DNA of 64,000 nucleotides from CAWCUU01 sp963798855 (GTDB lineage Bacteria; Gemmatimonadota; Gemmatimonadetes; Longimicrobiales; RSA9): NCBI GenBank assembly GCA_963798855.1, contig CAWCUU010000001.1:372001-436000 (forward strand). The letters are read 5' to 3'. Of the stretch, positions 47,205 through 56,629 are shown piece after piece (position 1 is the stretch's first letter; each line of letters begins with the position of its first letter). The notes beneath the pieces were generated by a model. That model was given only the letters and a program-made list of their open reading frames with translations, did no database searches and was not told where the DNA came from. The position numbers were made by a program, and so were the translations under genes.

Positions 47205-48870
47205 ATGGCTCGTGCTCGACCGCAGGTGCCCGCAGGCGTGCAGACGGTGGCCGCGGAACGATCCCTCTCGCAAGGGAGTGGTGGGCTGCTCCGCCTGCCC
47301 GCGCGTGTCGAGCGCCGCATCGCCCCCAGGCAGTTCGAGGTGCACTACGCGCGCAAATACGAACGGCCGCTCAGGAAGGTCGCGTTCTTCACCCGATGGG
47401 AGGGCGTGCTCGCGACGCTGAGAAAGGCGCGCTCGAAGCGGCTGGAGCGCCGACTGGAACGAGAGCAGGCGATCGTTGTCGCCGCGGTCGGCGAGAAGAA
47501 GGCGGTGTGGGGCATCACCCGCGATCTCGGCGGCCCGCTCAGCTTCCACCCCGCCTTGCTGTTCGAGGGTGCGGGTGCCGGAGCGGGCGGCGTGCCGCTG
47601 CTGAGCGAGCGAGCGCTGATGCTGTTGGAGTCGTTCCTGCCGGTGCCGTCCTGTCCTGCTCCAGACGAGGCAGCCCGGCTCATCCTTGCCGGCAACCCGG
47701 GCCTGCGAGCGCTGTCCACGAGCGCCGAGGCTGCGGTCGCCGAGCAGGCAGTGGGCGGCGAGGCCGGGGCCGCAGCGATCATCGGTCTCGGAGCGCACGA
47801 GGGCGGCGCAGCGAACAGGGCCTCGGGCATCGGGCCCACCGCCCGAACCGAATCACCGCCCCGCGACCGCGTCACCCGTCGCGGGCGTCTACCTCATGGG
47901 GTTCGGCGGCTACGTTCGAGAACAGGTCCTGCCGTGCTTCCGGTCGGAGGTGAGGGGCGCGGCAGACTACAAGGCGGACCTGCTCGCGAAGCACGTGACG
48001 ACGTCGTTCCCGCTGTACCGGGATGCGGGAACCCTTCTCGACGCGATCGCGGACGATCCGCGGCCGCTCGTCATCATCTCCGCGTATCACTCGGACCACG
48101 CCGCTCTCGCCCTGCGCTCGCTCGATGCGAACCCGCGCGCCTGCGTTTTCGTCGAGAAACCGGCGGCGGTGACGGCCGCGGACGCGGCGGCGCTCGTCGG
48201 CCGGCGGCGTGCGGGAGCCTGGATCGATGCCGGCTACAACCGGCGCTACGCGCCGCTGCTCGGCGAGCTGATGCGGGCGATGAGAGCCGCGGAAAGGCCG
48301 TGGCTGGTGACGATGTCGGTGAAGGAGCTGAAGCTGCCGCCTAGCCACTGGTACCATTGGCCGAATCAGGGCACGCGGATCACGGGCAACGCGTGCCACT
48401 GGCTCGATCTGGCGTTGCATCTGATCGGAGCGAGGCCGCAGGAAGTGACGCTCGTGGCGAGCGGCGATACCGTCGCCATCGCGGTCGGCTTCGCGGACGG
48501 CTCCCTGGCCAACCTGTCGCTCGGTGAGGCCGGCGATGATCTGCCGGGGGTGCGGGAGTGGATCGAGGTGCGGGGCGGTTCGACGACGGCGGTGCTGGAT
48601 GATTTTCGGCGGCTCTCGCTGAGCGGCTCGGCAGGAACGCGGACGCGAAGGCTGCTTCGACGCGACAAGGGACACGCGTCGATGTATCGCGAGCTCCGCC
48701 GCAGATGGATGGCGGGGGAGCCGCCCGTGTACCCGCTGGAGGACCTCGATGCGGTCTGCGCGCTGACGGCCACCGCCGCCGGAATGCTCGTCCGGGGTGA
48801 GCGTTGGAGCGCGGTCGAATCATCCTCTTCGGCGGGTATCCCCGCCCGCGCCGCTGATGCAGAGCGCTGA
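47205..48870 (+). CDS. Gfo/Idh-type oxidoreductase with an unrecognised N-terminal domain, one +1 frameshift
   Basis: ATG 47205 begins a domain of about 215 residues (FEVHYARKYERPLRKVAFFTRW, LERRLEREQAIVVAAVGEKK, PLSFHPALLFEG) that I cannot assign. It is rich in basic residues and then glycine/alanine. An extra C in the CCCC run at 47859-47862 shifts the frame. The next frame gives VAGVYLMGFGGYVREQVLP, a Rossmann start, followed by RACVFVEKPAAVTAADAAAL and DAGYNRRYAPLLGELMRAM, and TRITGNACHWLDLALHLIGA, to TGA 48868. Merged length is about 554 residues. The split might instead reflect two overlapping genes, but no start codon with a Shine-Dalgarno sequence precedes the second part. Confidence 0.8.
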
Positions 48871-50062
48871 ATCCGTTCGGCCGAAGGTGGTCGTGCTGGG
48901 GCCGACACCGCCCCCGCATCACGGGATGACCACGTTCACGCGGATGCTGCTGGATTCGCCCGAGCTGGCACGCGCCTACGAGGTGCTGCACGTCGATACT
49001 TCCGATCGACGGGGTCTGGACAACATGGGTCGGCTGGACCTCGCCAATGTGCGCCTGGCGCTCGCCCACGCTTGGCGGCTGTGGAGGGTCCTGGCCCGCG
49101 AGAAGCCGGATGTCGTGCTCGTGCAGGTGTCCCAGAACGCGTGGGCATACATTCGCGATGCCACCTTCATCGCCGTGGCGAAGATGAGTGGGGTGCCGGT
49201 CCTCACTCACCTCAACGGCGGTGGGTTCCGGCAGTTCTACGACTCGGCACCGGCACCTGTCCGTGCGCTCGTGCGGACGAGCTCTCGGTGGATCGATGGG
49301 GCGGCCGTGCTCGGTAGTCGGTTGCTGCCCCTGTACGACGGGCTGATCACCGATGACCGACTGCACGTGCTCGCCAACGGCGTCCGCGATCCATGCGCTC
49401 CCGATTCGGAGCTGCGAGCGGGGGCAGCCGTGGAATCGGCGGCCCCGGAGCTCCCACTCTCGCCTGCTGCGAAGGCGCCGGCGGGTGACGGCGTCGTCGT
49501 CGCTTACCTCGGCATGCTCGTCGAGTCGAAAGGATACCTCGACCTGATCGAGGCTGCGCGTCTCTCGGTGGGGATGGACCCGCGTATGCGCTTCCGGTTC
49601 GCGGGGCCGTGGTGGTCGCCGGAGGAGGAGCGGCGGGCTCGGAAACACGCGGAAGGACTCGCCGAGGTGGCCTTCGTGGGGGTCGTCGGCGGCGCCTCGA
49701 AGTGGCGCTTCCTGCGCGAGGCGGACATCCTCGCGCTTCCTTCGTACTATCCTCCCGAGGGCCAGCCGCAGGTCCTTCTCGAGGCGATGGCCGCAGGCCG
49801 TCCGGTGGTGGCGACGGGCCGCGGCGCGATTCCCGATGTGGTAGTCGATGGCGAGACCGGCTTTCTGGTCCCCGAGCGCGATCCGGTGGCGCTGGCGGCG
49901 GCCCTTCGGCGCCTCGCCCGCGATCCCGCGTTACGGAGACGAATGGGGGCGGCGGCCCGCGCGAGATTCGAGGCGCACTTCACCGCCGCACGCTGCGCGG
50001 AGCGGCTCGTTGAAATCCTCGATTCCATCCGTGTAGGGCGAGGAGCCGAGCGTGCTGAGTGA
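48857..50062 (+). CDS. Family 4 (GT-B) glycosyltransferase
   Basis: This is a retaining GT-B transferase of about 401 residues. It has VVVLGPTPPPHHGMTTFTRML at the N-terminus and VLTHLNGGGFRQFYDSA mid-protein. The donor-binding C-terminal part has VVAYLGMLVESKGYLDLIEA, EADILALPSYYPPEGQPQVLLEAMA (E-x7-E) and GRPVVATGRGAIPDVV. ATG 48857 overlaps the previous gene by 14 nt and its end overlaps the Wzy gene by 11 nt. It likely works on the same repeat unit. Confidence 0.9.
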   Translation: MQSAESVRPKVVVLGPTPPPHHGMTTFTRMLLDSPELARAYEVLHVDTSDRRGLDNMGRLDLANVRLALAHAWRLWRVLAREKPDVVLVQVSQNAWAYIRDATFIAVAKMSGVPVLTHLNGGGFRQFYDSAPAPVRALVRTSSRWIDGAAVLGSRLLPLYDGLITDDRLHVLANGVRDPCAPDSELRAGAAVESAAPELPLSPAAKAPAGDGVVVAYLGMLVESKGYLDLIEAARLSVGMDPRMRFRFAGPWWSPEEERRARKHAEGLAEVAFVGVVGGASKWRFLREADILALPSYYPPEGQPQVLLEAMAAGRPVVATGRGAIPDVVVDGETGFLVPERDPVALAAALRRLARDPALRRRMGAAARARFEAHFTAARCAERLVEILDSIRVGRGAERAE

Positions 50063-51536
50063 GTCTTCGACGCTCGGCCGGGGCGCGTCGCGGTGGTCGC
50101 CCCTGCCGCCGCGTGGCGTCGTGATGTGGCTGGGGATCGCCGCCGGCTGCGCGATCATCGGCTTCGCCATGACGGTGCGGCCATGGCTGAGCACGGGGAT
50201 CGCGTTCGGAGCGGTGCTGGTGCTGGTCACGCTGGCGAGGCCGCTGGTGATGATCGGGGTCATGCTCACCATCGGCGTCGTCGACTTCTCGTTCGTCACG
50301 GGCGGTTTCAAGGGGCTGCTCGTGCAGTCCGGCGGACTGGATATGAACGGGATCCGGCTTCTGGCGATGACGGCGGCGATGTTCGCGCTGATGCTCGTGG
50401 ACCGCAGGGTGCTGGCGGAAGCGCTGGGCCGCCACGGCCGCATCTATCTGCTGTTTCTCGCGTGGGCCGCCGTGCTTCTGACGATGACGCTTTCGGCCGT
50501 CGACGGGCTGCGCTTCTGGTTCAAGCTGGCGTATCCGTTCCTGCTCTTCGTGACCGTGCTCGCGCTCGCGCGACGCCGCGATATCGAGCTCCTCGCCGAC
50601 GGCGTGCTGGTGGGTGGGGCGTGCATCGTATTCCTCATCAATCCGTTACTCATCCTGTTCGGCGCGTACGGCAACTTCGAGGGCCGACTGCTGCTGCCGC
50701 TCGTCGGCGTGCATCCCAACCCGCACTCGTTCTATCTGGTGACGATCACGCTGATGGCGCTGACCCGCTACGCCACTCGCCGCCAGTCCCGATACCTGGT
50801 GCTGTGTGCCGGCGCACTCGCCTGGCTCGTGCCGATGACGACTCGCATCGCATTCGGCGGCGGATTCATCGCCCTTCTCGTGCTCGGTTACCTGTCGTCG
50901 CGGCGCTCGGGTAACCGGCGCGCGCTGATCGCTTCTCTGGCGGCGACGGCCGCGCTCGCGATCGTGCTGCTGCCGGCCGTGCTCCGGCGTACGTTCGGGC
51001 ATGTGCCCAGCCCGAGCGAGATGGCAGACCTGATGACGCACCCGGTGGCCCTCTACCACTCACTGAATCTCGAGGGCCGCCAGATCTACTGGCCGGTCGT
51101 GCTCCAGGCGTTCTTCGCGCACCCGGTGGTCGGTCTCGGCCTGGGGTCCGTGCGCGGCATGCTGCTGAAGGTCTTCCCCCCCGAGTACGGCGGAATGGTG
51201 CACAACGAATACCTCCGCCTGGGTGCGGAACAGGGGACCATCGGCCTCGGCCTCGCCGCCTTCGCGCTGCTCGGATGGATGCGGGCGTTGCTTCGGGCAT
51301 CGAGAGTGGAGGACCGGCTCGCGAGAGAGCTGGCGTTGCCGGCCGTTGCCGCCATCGTGGCGCTGCTCGTCTTCTCGCTGACCGACAACACGCTGGACTA
51401 CTACCACCAATTCACGCAATACGTGGCGTTTCTGGGTGCGGCTGGAATCGCGGCCGCCCGCCTGACGGAGCAGACCGCCGCCGATGTCGCTCCGGCGGCG
51501 GCAGAAGATGCTGCGCCGATGGAGCCAGCGACGTGA
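50052..51536 (+). CDS. O-antigen/exopolysaccharide polymerase or ligase (Wzy/WaaL-type)
   Basis: This is an integral membrane protein of 494 residues with about 11-12 predicted helices. A periplasmic loop carries HPVALYHSLNLEGRQIYWP and then VVGLGLGSVRGMLLKVF. VHNEYLRLGAEQGTIGL is the family signature (HNEYL-x-x-x-A-E-x-G). It would polymerise lipid-linked repeat units or transfer the chain in the periplasm. GTG 50052 overlaps the GT4 gene. Its stop overlaps the start of an RCC1 lipoprotein (GTGA), implying coupled synthesis. Confidence 0.88.
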   Translation: MLSESSTLGRGASRWSPLPPRGVVMWLGIAAGCAIIGFAMTVRPWLSTGIAFGAVLVLVTLARPLVMIGVMLTIGVVDFSFVTGGFKGLLVQSGGLDMNGIRLLAMTAAMFALMLVDRRVLAEALGRHGRIYLLFLAWAAVLLTMTLSAVDGLRFWFKLAYPFLLFVTVLALARRRDIELLADGVLVGGACIVFLINPLLILFGAYGNFEGRLLLPLVGVHPNPHSFYLVTITLMALTRYATRRQSRYLVLCAGALAWLVPMTTRIAFGGGFIALLVLGYLSSRRSGNRRALIASLAATAALAIVLLPAVLRRTFGHVPSPSEMADLMTHPVALYHSLNLEGRQIYWPVVLQAFFAHPVVGLGLGSVRGMLLKVFPPEYGGMVHNEYLRLGAEQGTIGLGLAAFALLGWMRALLRASRVEDRLARELALPAVAAIVALLVFSLTDNTLDYYHQFTQYVAFLGAAGIAAARLTEQTAADVAPAAAEDAAPMEPAT

Positions 51537-52720
51537 AGACAAAGCGCAGGATCACCAGGACCCTGTCCGCAACCACTGTCGTGCTTCTGCTCGTCGGCTG
51601 CGGTGAGCCGCTCGCGCCACCGGCCCCACCGCCGTTCTATGCGATGCTGAGCACCGGCGGCGACCACACGTGCGGCCTCACGACCGAATCCGTAGCCTAT
51701 TGCTGGGGCTTCGGGTCGGACGGCGCGCTCGGCACCGGACGCGCGACCTCCAGCGACACCCCCGTGCCGGTGCAATCGCCGGTGGCATTTTCGGCCATCA
51801 CCGCCGGCTACCGCCACACCTGTGCGCTCAGCGCGCAGGGCCAGGCGTTTTGCTGGGGGTGGGACCGTTACGGCCAACTGGGCGATGGCGGCGCTCAGCC
51901 ATCACGTCTGTCGCCCACGCCGGTGGCGGGTGACCTCCGTTTCAGCGCCCTGTCTGCCGGCCGCTACCACACGTGTGGAGTCACGTTCGATGGCTCCGCC
52001 TACTGCTGGGGATACAACGGCGAGGGCGAGCTGGGCGACGGCACCTTCGCCTACGCCAGCGTTCCGAAGCCCGTGGCCGGAAGCAACGTTTTCGAGGAGA
52101 TCAGCGCCGGGGGCTATCACACCTGCGCGCTCGACGTGACGGGCCGTGCCTATTGCTGGGGTTTGAGCTCCCTGGGGCAGCTCGGGATCGGCGACGCGGA
52201 AGGGTCGCCGGTTCCCACGCCGGTCCTGGGCGGGCACGTCTTCCGGTCCATCAGCGCCGGGTACACCCATACGTGCGCTGTGACGGCAGGGGGCGTCGCG
52301 TACTGCTGGGGCTCCAACCTGCTCGGGGAGCTCGGACTCGGCTTCGCAGGCTCCAGCGGAGGATCGGGGATCGATCGGCCCGCGGCGGTCCGACAGCAGG
52401 TCTGGGGCGGGCTGAGCTTCACGGCGATCAGCGCGGGGCAGACGTTCACCTGTGCCATCTCCGGAGGCGACATCTACTGCTGGGGGCGTGGTTACGAGAA
52501 TCAGCTCGGAAACGGCGTGACGATCATCCGCACCTTGGCGCGGCCGGCGTGGCCGCGGCCGAGGAGCGAATTCACCACGATCGCGGCCGGTAAGGCGCCG
52601 TTCGCCTGCGCACTCGGCACACGCGGCGTCGCCTACTGCTGGGGTACGGGCGAGGAGGGGCAGCTCGGAATGGGAGGCGAGCGAGTCGCCGAAGTGCCGA
52701 CCCGGATCAGCGGCGGGTGA
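51533..52720 (+). CDS. RCC1-type seven-bladed propeller lipoprotein
   Basis: This is a predicted outer-surface or periplasmic lipoprotein of 395 residues. GTG 51533 is coupled to the polymerase stop. A signal peptide ends in the lipobox LLLVGC, followed by a proline-rich linker (PPAPPPFY). Seven repeats follow, each of the form AGxxHTC-x6-8-GxAYCWG-x4-G-x-LG. Every blade has a Cys pair, suggesting one disulfide per blade. Such proteins are common in Gemmatimonadota, but their function is unknown. Its partner is the convergent paralog at 52756-53943. Confidence 0.88.
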   Translation: MKTKRRITRTLSATTVVLLLVGCGEPLAPPAPPPFYAMLSTGGDHTCGLTTESVAYCWGFGSDGALGTGRATSSDTPVPVQSPVAFSAITAGYRHTCALSAQGQAFCWGWDRYGQLGDGGAQPSRLSPTPVAGDLRFSALSAGRYHTCGVTFDGSAYCWGYNGEGELGDGTFAYASVPKPVAGSNVFEEISAGGYHTCALDVTGRAYCWGLSSLGQLGIGDAEGSPVPTPVLGGHVFRSISAGYTHTCAVTAGGVAYCWGSNLLGELGLGFAGSSGGSGIDRPAAVRQQVWGGLSFTAISAGQTFTCAISGGDIYCWGRGYENQLGNGVTIIRTLARPAWPRPRSEFTTIAAGKAPFACALGTRGVAYCWGTGEEGQLGMGGERVAEVPTRISGG

Positions 52721-52721
52721 T

Positions 52722-52746
52722 TCGCTCCCGGGAGGGGCCGGAGCGA
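52722..52746. terminator. Possible bidirectional terminator between convergent RCC1 genes
   Basis: TCGCTCC (52722-52728) and GGAGCGA (52740-52746) form a 7-bp stem with an 11-nt loop in the 35-bp gap between two convergent genes. A wider GATTCG/CGAATC pair flanks it. No T tract is present on either side, so strength is doubtful. Confidence 0.4.
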
Positions 52747-52755
52747 TGCCACGAA

Positions 52756-53943
52756 TCAGGCGGGCGGCGCAACCGGCTTCGGCACCGCCTGACTGATCGG
52801 CTCGCCGGTTCCGAGCTGACCGAATCCGCCGAATCCCCAGCAGTACGCGCGTCCATCCTCTGCGATCGCGCAGGTGTGCAGGGCGCCCGCGGTGATGTCG
52901 GTGAAGCGGAGATCCGTCGAAACCGCGATGGGGAGGGGGACCGGACCCGAAGCCTCCTCGCGGCCGAGGCGACCGAAGGCGTTGTGACCCCAGCACCAGG
53001 CCCTGCCTTCCAGATCCAGCGCACAGGTGTGCCGGCTGCCGGCCGCGATCGCTCGAAACCGGACATCGGTCGCGACGAGGACGGGGACCGGCGAGTCGGC
53101 GAAGCCGCCGGTGCCGAGCTGACCCGCAGAGCCGACACCCCAGCACCAGGCGCGAGATTCCGTGTCGACCGCGCACGTGTGACTTTCTCCGGCGCTCAGC
53201 TCGACGAAGTGGACGTCGGCCTCCACCGGCGTGGGCCGCAGCACACAGCCGAGGCCCGTGCCGTCGCGCAGGCAGCTGTCGGTGGCGGAGGCGCCGACCT
53301 GACCGTGGTCGTCGCGGCCCCAGCAGAGCGCCGTTCCATCGGGCGTGAGTGCGCACGTGTGCTCCGCGCCCGCGGAAACCTTCTCGAACGTGAAGCCCTC
53401 GGTGCGGAGGGGATAGCCGAGGTCCACGATGCGCCCGACGCCGAGCTGTCCGGTGGCGCCCCAGCCCCAGCAACGCAGGGTGCCATCGGGATCCAGCACG
53501 CAGCTGTGCTGGCCGCCGACGCCGACGCCGATCTCGGTGGTCGCGGTGGCTACCGGGGTCGGGGCGGCTCGATCGCTCGTGCTGCCATCACCGAGCTGGT
53601 GATGTTGGTTCGCTCCCCAGCAGTAGACGGCGCCGGTCGAGCCGAGGACGCAGGCGTGGCTGTCGCCGACGGAGACCGCCGAGAAGCGTCGCCGGCCGAC
53701 GCGGTGCGGCGCCAGGGTCGGCTCCACCCCGAGTGAGCCGATACCTGCACCCCAGCAGAAGAGTCGGCCGTCCGTCGCGGTTCCGCAGGTCGCCTGCAGG
53801 CCCGCGGAGAGAGTCGCGAATCGGATTTCCTCATGTGGCTCCGAGGCCGTCATGCCGTCTGCGCCGCAACCCCAGATAGCCAGGAGCGGCAGGAGGCCGA
53901 TGGCCCGGCGCCGCAGCGCGTTGTGGTCGACCGAAGCGTTCAT
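52756..53943 (-). CDS. RCC1-type seven-bladed propeller lipoprotein, convergent paralog
   Basis: This is a 395-residue predicted lipoprotein on the minus strand. ATG at 53943-53941 overlaps the upstream wzi stop (ATGA), so this start is favoured over one 11 codons upstream. The signal peptide ends in LLAIWGC (lipobox). Seven RCC1 blades follow with the HTC...CWG Cys pairs, for example VSAGAEHTCALTPDG and LSAGESHTCAVDTESRAWCWG. One blade carries an extra Cys-containing insert (DSCLRDGTGLGC). It faces its plus-strand paralog tail to tail. Confidence 0.88.
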   Translation of the reverse strand: MNASVDHNALRRRAIGLLPLLAIWGCGADGMTASEPHEEIRFATLSAGLQATCGTATDGRLFCWGAGIGSLGVEPTLAPHRVGRRRFSAVSVGDSHACVLGSTGAVYCWGANQHHQLGDGSTSDRAAPTPVATATTEIGVGVGGQHSCVLDPDGTLRCWGWGATGQLGVGRIVDLGYPLRTEGFTFEKVSAGAEHTCALTPDGTALCWGRDDHGQVGASATDSCLRDGTGLGCVLRPTPVEADVHFVELSAGESHTCAVDTESRAWCWGVGSAGQLGTGGFADSPVPVLVATDVRFRAIAAGSRHTCALDLEGRAWCWGHNAFGRLGREEASGPVPLPIAVSTDLRFTDITAGALHTCAIAEDGRAYCWGFGGFGQLGTGEPISQAVPKPVAPPA

Positions 53944-55646
53944 CGATTCGAATGAACGCCGACGTGGGGCGTCCACGAGACCGTCAGACGCAGGTGGAAG
54001 TTGTTCTCACTGTATTTCGGCCGCCCCTGAGGTCCGACACCAATGCCGATGAACTGTCGGTTCCAGCGGTGCGTGAGTGACAGGTCGGCTGCGGCGGCCA
54101 GCCAGCCGAACTGCTGTTGGTGACGCAGACCGCCGCCGAGGCCCACGTCGTGGCCGTGGTCGCTCCAGAACGGTGCCCAGACCGCGTAGTAGGCGTCGTT
54201 GTCGTAGCGTACGCGTTGCACGTAGATGCCGCTGGAGCCCCAGCCACCGAAGAGATCGGCGCCGAGAGACTGCGAGTCGGAGCCGGGACCGATCCAGGCC
54301 CCGAGCAGCTGCCCCCGCTGTGTATAACCCTGCCGGACCTGCGAATGGGTGTAGAACGTCACCGCGGGGCGGCCGGAGAGGAAGGTGGTCGAGGCGCCGA
54401 GGTGCGTCAGCTCGCCCCAGAGACGCAGCCAACGCGACCGGAGCTCGACGACGTCCTGGAAGCCGACGGTGTAGGCCTGGGAGTGGTCGATCTCCATCAG
54501 CAGGTCGGTCGCGTCCTCCCAGTTGTCCTCTCTCGCCCATTCGCCGTAGGCTTCGAACCCGCTCTCGGGGAGGGCGAAGCGCAGGAAGAGCGAGAACAGT
54601 TGGTTGTTGCCGGTGCCCCCGAGCGGGTTGGAGCGGGGAGCCCTGTAGGGGTCCGTGATCTGCTGCCACAGGGAACGCTCCCCCGGCCTCAACGTCTCCA
54701 GGTAGGCGCGTGAAAAGCCGACGCTCAGCTCGGGAACGGGCGCGGGAGAAAACGCCAGCACGAGGCCGGCGAAGAGCCGGGAATCGTTCGACGGGTCGCT
54801 GTCGAAGTAGTCCGACTCGGCGAGGTGGCCCCAGAGCGCCCGGCCCTGCAGCCTGCCGATACCCACATCGAGCGCGTCCGATGTGCCCAGGAAGACGTGC
54901 GGAAAGCCCGGACCGGTGTTGCTCATGAGCATCCCGTTGATCCGTCCGGGGCCCCACCACAGATTCTCGTTGGAGAGACCGATGACGAACCCGTGGCTGT
55001 CGAGGCGGACGAAGCTGTCGCCCGGGTCGGCGACCGCGAAGGCAGCGTCGCCGAATCGCGTAGGCCAGTCGATCCGGCCGGCGTGCCATGGGTACGCGAA
55101 GCGAGAGTACCCGGGCGGCACAACGGGCTGGATCAGGACGGAGGCATTCTCCTGTGCGGCGAGGACCGGACTCAAACCCGCCGTGATCGGGCCCCAGCGC
55201 GCGACGGCGCCCGCCGTGACGGCGCCGGACATCCCACGGCCGGCCCAGAGCACACCGTTGTTGCGGTCGTCGGGGTAGGCGCTGCTGACCTCGAAGTCGA
55301 GGCGGGCCGGCAGGAGCTCGAGCCGAATGCCCGCCGGGCCAATCAGCGCGTCGCCCGGAGCCGCCGCCGTCCAGGGGACAGCGTCGAAGTTTCCGCAGCG
55401 CCTGCGCGACGCACGCGAGGTGAGCAGGTCCGAGGGCCGAGCGCTGCCGCGTAGCCGCGGGGGCAGGTGGCCGGTGATCTCGAGCAGGCGCTGCCAGTCG
55501 GCCCCGCCCGTTGCTCGCTCGCTCCAGGCGGCGGGCAGCGGCGCGCAGCGGACGCTGTCGGCGGTGGCCGGCTGTTGGCCCAGCAGTGACGTCGCCGTGG
55601 CCAGGAGCGACAGCCCGAGCGGGCAGCTTCGTAGGCGACGGGACAA
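53940..55646 (-). CDS. Wzi-type capsule assembly outer-membrane protein
   Basis: This is a predicted beta-barrel that anchors or organises capsule at the outer membrane. The diagnostic stretch is NLWWGPGRINGMLMSNTGPG, followed by FPHVFLGTSD; Wzi proteins carry WWGPG...SN..PGFPH. Many alternating aromatic beta strands follow, ending in HLRLTVSWTPHVGVHSNR without a terminal Phe. The start is uncertain. TTG at 55646 gives a signal peptide (LRSCPLGLSLLATATSLLGQQ), while TTG 55796 gives a longer, unlikely leader. It is coupled to the RCC1 lipoprotein and diverges from the PHP phosphatase gene, with about 150 bp for divergent promoters. Confidence 0.82.
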   Translation of the reverse strand: MSRRLRSCPLGLSLLATATSLLGQQPATADSVRCAPLPAAWSERATGGADWQRLLEITGHLPPRLRGSARPSDLLTSRASRRRCGNFDAVPWTAAAPGDALIGPAGIRLELLPARLDFEVSSAYPDDRNNGVLWAGRGMSGAVTAGAVARWGPITAGLSPVLAAQENASVLIQPVVPPGYSRFAYPWHAGRIDWPTRFGDAAFAVADPGDSFVRLDSHGFVIGLSNENLWWGPGRINGMLMSNTGPGFPHVFLGTSDALDVGIGRLQGRALWGHLAESDYFDSDPSNDSRLFAGLVLAFSPAPVPELSVGFSRAYLETLRPGERSLWQQITDPYRAPRSNPLGGTGNNQLFSLFLRFALPESGFEAYGEWAREDNWEDATDLLMEIDHSQAYTVGFQDVVELRSRWLRLWGELTHLGASTTFLSGRPAVTFYTHSQVRQGYTQRGQLLGAWIGPGSDSQSLGADLFGGWGSSGIYVQRVRYDNDAYYAVWAPFWSDHGHDVGLGGGLRHQQQFGWLAAAADLSLTHRWNRQFIGIGVGPQGRPKYSENNFHLRLTVSWTPHVGVHSNR

Positions 55647-55795
55647 GACAGAAGGAAACGCCAGCGCGTCCTCGCTCGTCAGAAAGCGGATGCCCCGCGG
55701 TGGGGCGGCTTCGGCCGTGCCGAAGATAGGGGCGGCCGCGATGGAGCGGCAAGCACGGACGCAGCGGTGCGGCGGGGCACTACGACACGGAGCCA

Positions 55796-56608
55796 ATGCA
55801 CTACACGGACTTCCACAACCACCTGATCCCGGACGTCGACGATGGCGCGCGCGACCTGGAGCAGGCGATCAAGGGGGTGCGCGCGCTTCGCGGAGAGGGC
55901 GTGCGCACGATCTGCGTGAGCCCGCACGTGCTCGGCTCGGCGACCACGGAGCCCGCGGCGCGCGAGGCGCGCCTCGGCGCGCTGGATCGCGGCTGGAGCG
56001 CTCTGCGGCGGGCGGTCGAGGCGGAGGTGCCCAATGTCACGATCACGCGTGGCGTCGAGCTGATGCTCGACGTGCCGCGGCCGGACGCCTCGGACGAGCG
56101 GCTGCGGCTCGGCGGCACACGCTTCGTGCTGGTCGAGTTCCCTTTCCTGATGGTGCCGCCGCATGCGGGGCAGGCGCTTGCCGACCTCCGGGCGCAGGGC
56201 TGGATCCCGGTGCTGGCGCACCCGGAGCGCTACAGCGGTGCCAGCGTCGAGCGGGCCGCCGCGTGGCGCGACAGCGGTGCGTACCTGCAGCTCAACGCGG
56301 GCTCGCTCGGCGGACGGTATGGCGGCAGCGCTCAGGATCTCGCGACGCGGCTGCTGGAGCGCGGTCTGGTCGACTACGTCGCCAGCGACTACCACGCACG
56401 GGGCACGCCTCTGCTGCGCGAGTGCGCCGCGCGACTGGAGTCGTGGCAGGCCGGGGAAGTGCTGCGCCTGCTCATGGATACGAATCCGGCGCGACTGCTG
56501 CGCGGCGACTTTCCCCTGCCCGTCCCCTCGGTTAGGATTCCCGGGGGCGTGCTTCGGCGCCTGCGTCGCGTGCTGGGCCTGGGAGCCGACCGACCCCGCG
56601 GACGCTGA
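55796..56608 (+). CDS. PHP-type protein-tyrosine phosphatase (CpsB/YwqE family)
   Basis: This is a metal-dependent phosphatase that dephosphorylates the Wzc-type tyrosine kinase and so controls polysaccharide chain length. The 270-residue product has the PHP metal motifs DFHNHLIPDVDDGARDL, VSPHVLG, TRGVELML, LAHPERYSG and VASDYHARGTP. ATG 55796 begins the second export module. The kinase lies two genes downstream. Confidence 0.92.
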   Translation: MHYTDFHNHLIPDVDDGARDLEQAIKGVRALRGEGVRTICVSPHVLGSATTEPAAREARLGALDRGWSALRRAVEAEVPNVTITRGVELMLDVPRPDASDERLRLGGTRFVLVEFPFLMVPPHAGQALADLRAQGWIPVLAHPERYSGASVERAAAWRDSGAYLQLNAGSLGGRYGGSAQDLATRLLERGLVDYVASDYHARGTPLLRECAARLESWQAGEVLRLLMDTNPARLLRGDFPLPVPSVRIPGGVLRRLRRVLGLGADRPRGR

Positions 56609-56629
56609 ACGAACCGTTTCGTTGGACGA

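Noticed and set aside
46908..48344. A long plus-strand frame beginning inside the second glycosyltransferase
   Set aside because: Its first 99 codons are out-of-frame translation of the transferase. The real start is ATG 47205.
53844..54713. Plus-strand frames opposite the RCC1 and wzi genes
   Set aside because: The minus-strand proteins have clear family motifs and signal peptides; the plus-strand products are Arg/Pro/Gly-rich shadows.
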